From positions 34,038,001-34,102,000 of the forward strand of contig OX419757.1 of assembly GCA_948567375.1 (NCBI GenBank): a stretch of 64,000 nucleotides of DNA. Reading direction: 5' to 3'. The translations under genes were made by a program, and so were the position numbers. The notes under the pieces were generated by a model, which saw only the letters and a list, made by a program, of their open reading frames with translations, did not search any database and had not been told where the DNA came from. The stretch comes from Lunularia cruciata (Eukaryota; Streptophyta; Marchantiopsida; Lunulariales; Lunulariaceae). Of this stretch, positions 57,038 to 64,000 are shown one piece after another (position 1 is the stretch's first letter; every line of letters starts with the position of its first letter).

Positions 57038-57462
57038 TGTAAAAGACCAAGACCAAAGAGAAAAATAGGAGAATGGAAGCTCACATTGGGACGTTTGAAT
57101 GATAGAAAACTCCAAATGCCTAGCATGAGCTTTGGCTCTGGTATTTATAGGTAGCATACAAGGCCCTTGAGAAGCTTCTCAAGAAGCTCCCTCAAGCCAC
57201 TTTCTTAGAGTGCAAGCCAAGTTAACCAGGAAGCTTCTCAAGAAATTTCCTTCTAGAAGCCACCTACTTGGCATGTGAGCTAAGCTAGTTAGAAGCTTCT
57301 AGAAGCTTGCTTCTAGAAGTTACTTACTTGAGGTGCAAACTAAGCTAGCAAGAAGCTTCCCAAGAAGCTTCTTAGATACTTCCAGAATATTCTAGGCTAA
57401 TTTGTCTTATTTGCTACTTTGTTAGCCCTATTAACTTTGTTGCTAAACTCCATATTGTTACA
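57038..57462 (-). repeat. Chromovirus 5' LTR of the minus copy
   Basis: 425 bp. It keeps the TATA box and a GAAgcTTCtaGAAgcTTg run near 57292-57309, which has lost the last base of the fourth unit of the heat-shock-like cluster. Confidence 0.92.
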
Positions 57463-57606
57463 GTACCCTAGTCCTCTCTAACTTCCACTTCACTATAAGG
57501 GTAAGATACCTATACACCACCTTTGGCTAATGTGTAGGGACAAGTAGAGCCACCATCATCTAGAAAAATGGTCTCCATGTAGGACAAATACATTGTCGGC
57601 CCTTGT
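57463..57606 (-). pseudogene. Decayed coding relic between two LTR insertions
   Basis: A minus-strand frame is open across almost the whole piece (MYLSYMETIFLDDGGSTCPY). It appears to join the relic at 52006-52201 and the relic at 58095-58260 once the elements are removed. The family is not recognised. Confidence 0.4.
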
Positions 57607-58094
57607 TGTAATAATAAGGAGTTTATTGATGAGTTAGTCAAGGCCAACAAAGTAGCAAATAGGCCAAATTTGTCTAAAATATTCTAGAAGCATCTAGGAA
57701 GCTACTTGGTACCTTCCAAGTATTGGGTTATGCGCATACCAAGTGATGACTTCTAGGAGGAAACTTCTTGGGAAGCTTCCCGGCTAGCTTAGCTTGCACC
57801 CCAAGTAGGTAACTCGTAGAAGAAAGCTTCTTGGGAATCTTCCAACTAACTTAGCTTGCATGCCAAGTAAGTAGCTTCTAGAAAGAAGCTTCTTGGTAAC
57901 TTGGCTTGCACTCCAAGAATGTGGCTTTAGAAATTTTCTTGAGAAACTTCTCAAGAGACTTGTATGTTCCCTATAAATACCAAACCCAAGCTCATGCTAG
58001 GCATTTGGAGTTTCCCTCATTCAAGTGTCCTAATGTGATCTTCCACTCTTGTCTTCCATTCTCTTATTTCTCTCCTTGGTCTCGGTCTTTTACA
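57607..58094 (+). mobile_element. Chromovirus-type solo LTR with CTTGT duplication
   Basis: 488 bp beginning TGTAATAATAAGGAG and ending GGTCTTTTACA, with perfect CTTGT flanks (57602-57606 and 58095-58099). It is related to the LTR at 41308 but longer and diverged. The TATA box is kept near 57972. No internal sequence follows. Confidence 0.9.
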
Positions 58095-58260
58095 CTTGTT
58101 GTATGATCACACATGGGAAACCAAACTTGCAGCAAAGAGTATAGGACTGACCTCCTTCTCCTTGACCCAAGTGGTAAAGCAAATGTGGCTCTAATCATCT
58201 CAAGATTCAAGATGAGGGCCTACAACTCATAATACTTGCATGTGTTGCAACATCCCATGT
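58095..58260 (-). pseudogene. Decayed coding relic, upstream part
   Basis: The minus strand reads VCEDMGCCNTCKYYEL, then ALILNLEMIRATFALPLGS. It contains a CCxxC cluster and one stop. It seems to be the most upstream readable part of the broken gene that continues at 57463-57606 and 52006-52201. Confidence 0.4.
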
Positions 58261-58800
58261 CCTCACAAACTCTATGCATGACCAAATTTGCAAGGTAAAA
58301 CAAATGAATATTAGAATGACAAATCAGAATCACCTGACCACATCTGCAAAGGGGTTTACAAATGCAAGGTAGAACAAATGAACAAAGTGAAGGTCTTGTT
58401 GTTATCTTAAAAACACAATTGGTTTTGCTAGGTTTTTGCCAAGTTCTCAAGTTTTGGCCAAGTTTTGCTAAGGTTTCACTAGGTTTCCAAAAGATTTGCA
58501 CTTTTTCTAGGTTTTGTGGATGGAAGTGTTTCTCCAAGATTGGTCAAGGTTTCATATTGGGATTTGGGATTTTGTATAATTGCAAGGTTTTTAGAGGGGT
58601 TCTAGGATATTGTTGAGGTTTTGTCTTTGGTTTTGGGACTTTGGTCAGGTTTTGCATTTTTTAAGGATAGGAAATAGCTATATTTCCATGGGTTTTGCAA
58701 AAAATCAGGTCATGTTTTGGCTGGAGTTTAGGGCAATCAGACAGGTTTTGGCATGGTTTAGGATGGAGTTTAGTGCACATTGGGTTTCATAAAAATAAAA
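58261..58800. repeat. Degenerate GGTTTTGCCAAG-type minisatellite
   Basis: Plus-strand variants of GGTTTTGC(C)AAG and TTTTGGCC recur at irregular intervals between 58420 and 58770. In reverse complement they resemble the array at 26730-26960. The open frames here are by-products. Confidence 0.5.
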
Positions 58801-60039
58801 ATAATCATTTTAGATAAGAAAAGTGGAAATTTGTGAATAAAAGAATGAGAATAAGAACTTACATGGGGTAGGGTAGTGCAAACCAATAGCCACTTTCAGT
58901 CCAAGGGAATCCAAGTCTATTTCCCAAATTAAAGCCACCCATTGATAAAATTTGAGTTTGATCAAGCCACACCCACTTGATGAAGGTCATATCATTGCTT
59001 CAAAACCCAAAACCTTATATTAATAATCCATCACCTTCTTGTTACTCTCTCTTCTCCCAAAAATCTATCTCCATTCAATGATACATCTCACTCTTTTTTA
59101 AAAACAAAATGTATCTTGATTCTTCTCTCTTCTCCCTACTTCCAAAAATTGTCTCCTCTTCATGCACTCTCTTGTCCTTAAATCCTCTCAAACCCTCACT
59201 TGAAATCTTTTGACTCTTTGATGCCCGACCATCTGGAAAATTGAATTTACCTTCCCTTCTGACTATCTTTTCTCAAACCTTTGTCATGTTCCATGTCTTG
59301 TCTTATCTTTCTTGCAGTCTTCTCTCAAGCCTCTTAAATTTCTTATCTTCTTGTGCTCTCCTCCTCCCCTTTTACTACTCTCCAAACTCTATAAGCTTTC
59401 ATAAATTTGGGCTATTTTGGCTCCCCAAAGATCTCCCTTTTAATTTTTTGTCTATTCAACAAACTCAAGAACTCAAGACAAACATTACATGTTTAATTCC
59501 CCTATAGCTCTAGATTTCCATATCCATATAACGTACTCTTTGAAATAAATCACAACATCATTAAAAGCAAACACCAAGGGATTACCAAAACAATAAATAT
59601 AAGAGCACATGATTGAAATTGAAAAGGAATATTAAAAAGGAATAAAATAGCACACAATTTTATATAAGGGATATTACAATAGAGAGAGGAGTAGCTTCAA
59701 ACAATGACTCTTCACTCTCATTTCAAACAATTAATCTTCACATTTTTAGTACCCAATACCAAACACACTTCCCCTCATCACTAATAATTGATGTCATGTG
59801 ACACCTTTTAATGTGTGATACATTAGTGTTATCACTCTTGCTTCTGGTGACACATGTGGACTTCTTGGAGACAATAAAAAATAAATAACTTTATCAATCA
59901 ATCATATTACAATTTTGTATAACTATCCATAGTCCAAAAAATGTCCAAGCCTATTGAAAGCTAAACATGTATTCATCAAGGCCTCCCTTCTCTCTTCTTA
60001 GCTTTGGTTAGCTTGAACAATGATAGGAAGCATTTCATG
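58801..60039. other. AT-rich DNA with no recognised gene
   Basis: Plus-strand pyrimidine-rich TCTTCTCTC stretches occur at 59040-59470. The 88-codon ORF at 59241-59507 is low-complexity Phe/Leu/Ser and has no recognised domain. Confidence 0.4.
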
Positions 60040-61100
60040 TACCTCCTCTATTTATTCTTTAGTAAACTAATCTTCCTCTCACATAGCTCATCTATGAATA
60101 AGGAAATTGTGCAAAATAATACAAGTACTAATCCATTGTAGTAGACATCTATTTCTCTCTAGATTAATTCCCTTTGTATCATTAAATATTGTCTACTCTT
60201 TAGAACTCTTATGCATTGCTCATTCATTATTTGAGTCTAAGCTACACATTTATTGAAATCTATTCTATCCAATGAATATTCTCCCTTTAAATGATGACAT
60301 TGGGTTGCTCATGGGAGTACAGCCCAAATCACCTAACATAAATTGTTGATGATCAAATGAGTCATTTGCTCCTTGATGATTCATATCCTTCCAGAGTGGA
60401 GATTTCCTTAAGCATGTCATATCATGGCAAGACCATGGTATTCTTGCATTTAAAGTAACTCATCAACATTACTCATAAACAACAGGATTTGAGTATGTTG
60501 TTTATGAGTAATGTTGAACTTTCAATAATAACCAAATTTGAAATAACAAGATAGGAGAAATGATTTTTGAAACAAATGCTCACCACCAAGTTCCAAATTT
60601 GAAATTACTCAAAATGATAAAATAGAATAGGATTCATTTTGAAACATGAACAACCACCAAGCTCCGCCAAAATAAAAAATGACAAAATATGATGCATTTT
60701 GAAGCAAAATATAATAGGATACTTTTTGAAACAAGAACTTGCCACAACTAAAATGAATAACTTGTTTCATGTCATTTCATATCACTTGTCCATTGATAGA
60801 ATAAACCCCTTTCTATTGAAAGAAATTTCTCTATCAATATTAGGACATTGGGCAAAAGAGAACAATGTCCCATCTACTAGTCAACACACTCGGGAATCCT
60901 TTTGGTGCAAAACTTTTGAAATTCTCTCTCTCCTCTGTGTTTGACCATGTCACGTCCTTGACCATATTGTATAAGATGGTGGTGATAACTCTTTTTGTGA
61001 AATTTTTAGGGGATTTAAAATTGATACCCCATAATGCAATCCCCTGTAATACAAGCTCCATTCCTATTATGACCAAATTTGTCAAATGCAATTGCAAGTT
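60040..61100 (-). pseudogene. PIF/Harbinger transposase relic
   Basis: Two minus-strand pieces look like a PIF/Harbinger transposase. Upstream, 60840-61097 holds KRVITTILYNMVKDVTW and FAPKGFPSVLTSRWDIVLF, the region before and at the first catalytic motif. Downstream, 60050-60345 holds LGDLGCTPMSNP and STCIILHNFLI; the LHNF motif near the C-terminus is characteristic. Stops and frameshifts are numerous, the first Asp is not preserved in the GFPSVL motif, and the middle is occupied by a hairpin (60463-60517). No terminal inverted repeats were found. Confidence 0.5.
60463..60517. repeat. Perfect 21-bp hairpin
   Basis: Arms 60463-60483 and 60497-60517 are exact reverse complements with a 13-base loop. 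It lies within the PIF/Harbinger relic, between its two readable parts. Confidence 0.9.
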
Positions 61101-61568
61101 GAGTCATAATAGGATATTGTTTCCCTTCAAATTGCTTTCTTGAAACCTCTTGTGTCTCTTTGATGAGCCCCAATAAATTATACAATGACTACACATCCAT
61201 CTTCATCAATTTTTTTAAATTGCAATAGCTCTAAATTTATGAACAGTTGGGAGAAGAATTTTTTATTACATTCCATGTGCCATTGATCTAAAAAATATTG
61301 TGTAGAGTATGCAAAGTCCCACCACCTTAATAAAAATTCAACAACACCTCCTAATGAATTGACTACATCCTATTCTTCCTCATCTATATCCTCTTCCCAT
61401 AATCTATCGTTGCCTATGTTCAACTCCATATTTGATGCACCTTGCTCCATATACAATTCACCTTGCCTTTCTACCACTTGAAATTGCATATATTTCTTTG
61501 TTTCATTGGTCAACTCTAGCCAAATGCTTATACAAGGCAAATTCATATTTGACAAGATAGCCACAACC
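61101..61568. other. Upstream part of the transposase relic or spacer
   Basis: A 64-codon minus-strand frame at 61370-61564 is acidic at its end (GNDRLWEEDIDEEE). It may be an N-terminal part of the transposon-encoded protein, but there is no recognisable motif. Confidence 0.3.
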
Positions 61569-62165
61569 TATAATGTTCCAAGGATATGAGAACTTCCAAG
61601 AGAAACACAAGAGAAGTAACACAAAGTTTCATCCCTCAATACTCCAATGCAAAAAAGGAGCACCTTGCTTTTATTATACAGGAAAGAAGATCCCCTCAAA
61701 AGAAGCTCCACCTTTGGATTAGATACATGGGTAAGTGATATATAAATGAGCTCAACCTTTAGATTAGTTGCATAGATGGGTGACATGTTGGTCCTTGTCC
61801 TATCAGGTTGGTCAAACAAGATTGATTGGAGGAAATCATTAAGAAATCTTCCTATAGGAAGCTCAAAACAGCATGGGTGAGGTACCATCTAAAAGCTCTC
61901 ATTGAGACAAACATGAGAGCAAAGATAAGGCCTTTTGGCCTTTAAGGAGAGAATGTTTTCATTTTTTATACCTAATTCATCAGTTTAGGCCTCCAAAATT
62001 AGTTGTAAAGTTTTTGGGGTGTTTTCAACATGTGCCTTATTAATGGAAGTACTCTTTTGGTGACACCTCTATCTGATCTACTTAGACCATGATATATAAC
62101 ACCATTTTAGATATTACCAAGCCAATTTCTACCTCTAGACAATATGTTTAGCTAATGGTGTTACA
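61569..62165 (+). mobile_element. Family III solo LTR with CAACC duplication
   Basis: 597 bp. Its start is worn (TATAATGTTCC) and it ends GGTGTTACA. Perfect CAACC flanks are present (61564-61568 and 62166-62170). It is shorter and more diverged than the copies at 20652 and 51262, so probably the oldest of the four. No internal sequence follows. Confidence 0.88.
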
Positions 62166-64000
62166 CAACCTTAGGGGAAAACCCAAGCAACACCTATGGA
62201 CCACCTCTAAAAGTCTCACCCTACACCTTGGTTTTTAAATGTTTCCTTCACTTCACTATTCTCTCTATCGGCATGCAGATATCTCTTGGGGATGAAATTC
62301 AAATCAAATCCACTATTCTCTTCCTTCTTCCCTTTGTCTTCTCTCCGTGCTGGGTGTAAAATTAAATCCAACCTATTTTCTATTCTCCTCTATCTTATCT
62401 TGTTTTTGTGTGGGGAGAAAAATTAATCCCACCCATTTTTCATTCTCATGTTCCATGCAAAAACAAATTACACTATTTGATTTTTGCACAATTTGATGGT
62501 AGTCTTTTTTCTAGTGTTCAATTTCTAGTCCTTATCCACTATTTCTCTCTCGTGTGTCAAACACATGCATAAGTCTCTTTGGAGTCAAGAGTAAAAGTAA
62601 CACATGCATAAGTTTCAAGAGCAGATCAACATATTCTTTGTTCAATTGGCAAAGCTCAAACATACTCTCCTTCAATGGTAAAGCTCAAATCTACTCTCTT
62701 GCAAGTGTCAAAGTTTAACTCTTCTTGTTCAAATGGAAAAATTTGGCAAAGCTCAAAATCTACTCCTTCACTCTCTTGTTCATATAGCAAAGCTCAACAA
62801 AGCTCAAATGTACTCCTCTAAGGATCAAAGTCTGACTCCTCTCATTCATATGGCAAAGCTCATCAAAACTCAAGTCTACTCTCCTTCAAGCCTCAATTTT
62901 TGAATCCCTATTTGAATGGCAAAGCTCAATCTGATCTCCTTCAAGTTGGTAGTTTTGAAAATACTCAACTGGTTGAGGTGTATTTGGTGATGGGTTTTTG
63001 GATTGGCATTATTTTCATTTCAAATTTTGATTACTCTCTTTTCATTGATTAATCTATCACAGTAATAAGTGTTGTGTAATTACTAGTACTTAACACTTAC
63101 AAAACCACTTAATACTTATGGCACTACCCACATACCTATAAAAACTTGACAAGGTAGGGTTTAGAATTACCATCTAAGTTTTAGGACAATGGGAGATCTA
63201 CCATGTACACATATCTTCTCTTATGGTAAAAAAATCCCTAACCACCTATTAATTCTTTGATTGGATTTTTTGGAGGTGAAAACTGCATTTTTTTAAACCC
63301 TAATGTTTCAGAATTTATTTTCTATTGTATCTTTGGCAAGGGAAAAATTACTTGAGCATTTGTGTACTCAAACAATCAATGTGATATCAACCAAGATTTG
63401 TTGGATTAATGCTTAGATACTAGTTAAATTTGTGAGAATCTATCTACTCTTCACTAGAAGTTTAGACCAACCTTGGCCACATGATGCATTGGCCTCATTA
63501 GCTCCATGTAATCAAAACTCAAGACATTAACTTTGCTAACTCATTGGGCTTACTCCCATGTTACCTCTTGTGTTTTATCCTTGTATTGCTTGCTTTATGT
63601 GGTGGGTCATCCCATCCTTCATGTTATCCTTCATGGGTCACCTTCTTCTTACTTGACCAGGCATTGCAGAAGAAAAATTTTGGTCTCATTAAAGTTGGCA
63701 TCACCGGCTTTCAAAACCTTCATTTTGTCAATGCGTTATCATCTTGGGAGTGAAATGTCTTTCTTTACTTGCTTTGTGAATTTTTGTGTTGCCTATTGAA
63801 GGGGCGGTTGGAATATTTCCACCCTCTTTCCTACTCATGAATGTAGTCTTTTCCAAATTTTAAAAAGTGAGAAGAGACATAAGATGTATCTAGTTTATGG
63901 TTGCTTGTTCCTTGTTAGAATCTATCCACATCCAAAACAAGTTAAACTGATGTGTTGAATACTATAGAGGTGTATAGTGGACGGGCTCTTGAGAATCTAT
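62166..64000. other. AT-rich DNA; minisatellite at 62600-62960
   Basis: Between about 62600 and 62960, GGCAAAGCTCAA and CTACTC(T/C)CTT recur in irregular 40-60 base units, forming a degenerate tandem array. The rest, including ORFs at 63533-63799 and 63544-63753, shows no recognisable domain or RNA. Confidence 0.45.

Larger units (their letters stand above)
52202..57462 (-). mobile_element. Second chromovirus, RT/RNase H deleted
   Basis: Minus-strand relative of 41308-46953. The 5' LTR is 57038-57462, with primer site, gag, protease, integrase and chromodomain following. The 3' LTR is 52202-53378, split by a family III solo LTR. Flanks GTACA (52197-52201) and GTACC (57463-57467) are a target duplication with one mismatch. 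RT and RNase H are missing: the sequence jumps at 54948-54952 from the RT N-terminus to the RNase H end. It is more diverged than the plus copy. Confidence 0.92.

Noticed and set aside
1-64000. CRISPR array, phage or bacterial operon
   Set aside because: The regularly repeated sequences are LTRs, minisatellites or microsatellites with no spacer-repeat pattern, and the only intact gene is plant-type.

Overview
This is a plant nuclear window dominated by repeats. It has one well-preserved gene: an intronless 839-codon receptor-like kinase of the ALE2 type on the minus strand at 35381-37900. Almost everything else is LTR-retrotransposon sequence at different stages of decay, plus a PIF/Harbinger transposase relic, satellite-like tandem repeats and unidentified broken coding sequence. 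The kinase family and plant-type Ty3/gypsy elements (one carrying a chromodomain) point to a land plant. Heavy nesting, many solo LTRs and long decayed intergenic DNA suggest a large genome such as a gymnosperm or fern, but I cannot fix the lineage from sequence alone. All coordinates and comparisons were made by eye.

Layout: 1-3150 is a tandem internal-LTR-internal-LTR relic. 3151-4760 is a plus-strand fragment of an old gypsy family (family II). 4760-6750 is an unidentified decayed coding stretch. 7498-8382 is a recombined remnant of LTR family I. 8870-10109 (minus) encodes a decayed coiled coil. 10110-25940 is a minus-strand family II element (gag, protease, RT, RNase H, integrase) split by four later insertions: a family I element with a target-site duplication (12200-18610), two family I LTRs (10252-10933, 24869-25550) and a family III solo LTR (20652-21390). 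25940-28690 holds leader, minisatellite and LTR debris. 28690-30700 is a third, very decayed gypsy pol. 31190-33300 holds two tandem-repeat arrays.

33400-40300 is the gene island, with visibly higher GC, the kinase gene and simple repeats in its likely leader. 41308-46953 is the youngest mobile element, a full-length chromovirus with LTRs about 98% identical and a CAAAT target duplication. It has stop codons and a lost integrase catalytic residue. Its LTRs contain a perfect four-unit heat-shock-element match.

46954-52201 holds a decayed coding region, an (AT)26 microsatellite, a coiled-coil relic with long hairpins and a family III solo LTR. 52202-57462 is a second chromovirus (minus) that lost RT and RNase H by a deletion at a 5-bp repeat, and its 3' LTR is itself split by another family III solo LTR. 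57607-58094 is a chromovirus solo LTR. 60040-61100 is a PIF/Harbinger relic. 61569-62165 is a fourth family III solo LTR. The remainder is AT-rich with no recognisable gene.

The kinase appears to be the only candidate for a working host gene. The rest records layered insertion, LTR-LTR recombination, microhomology deletion and mutation of methylated cytosines.
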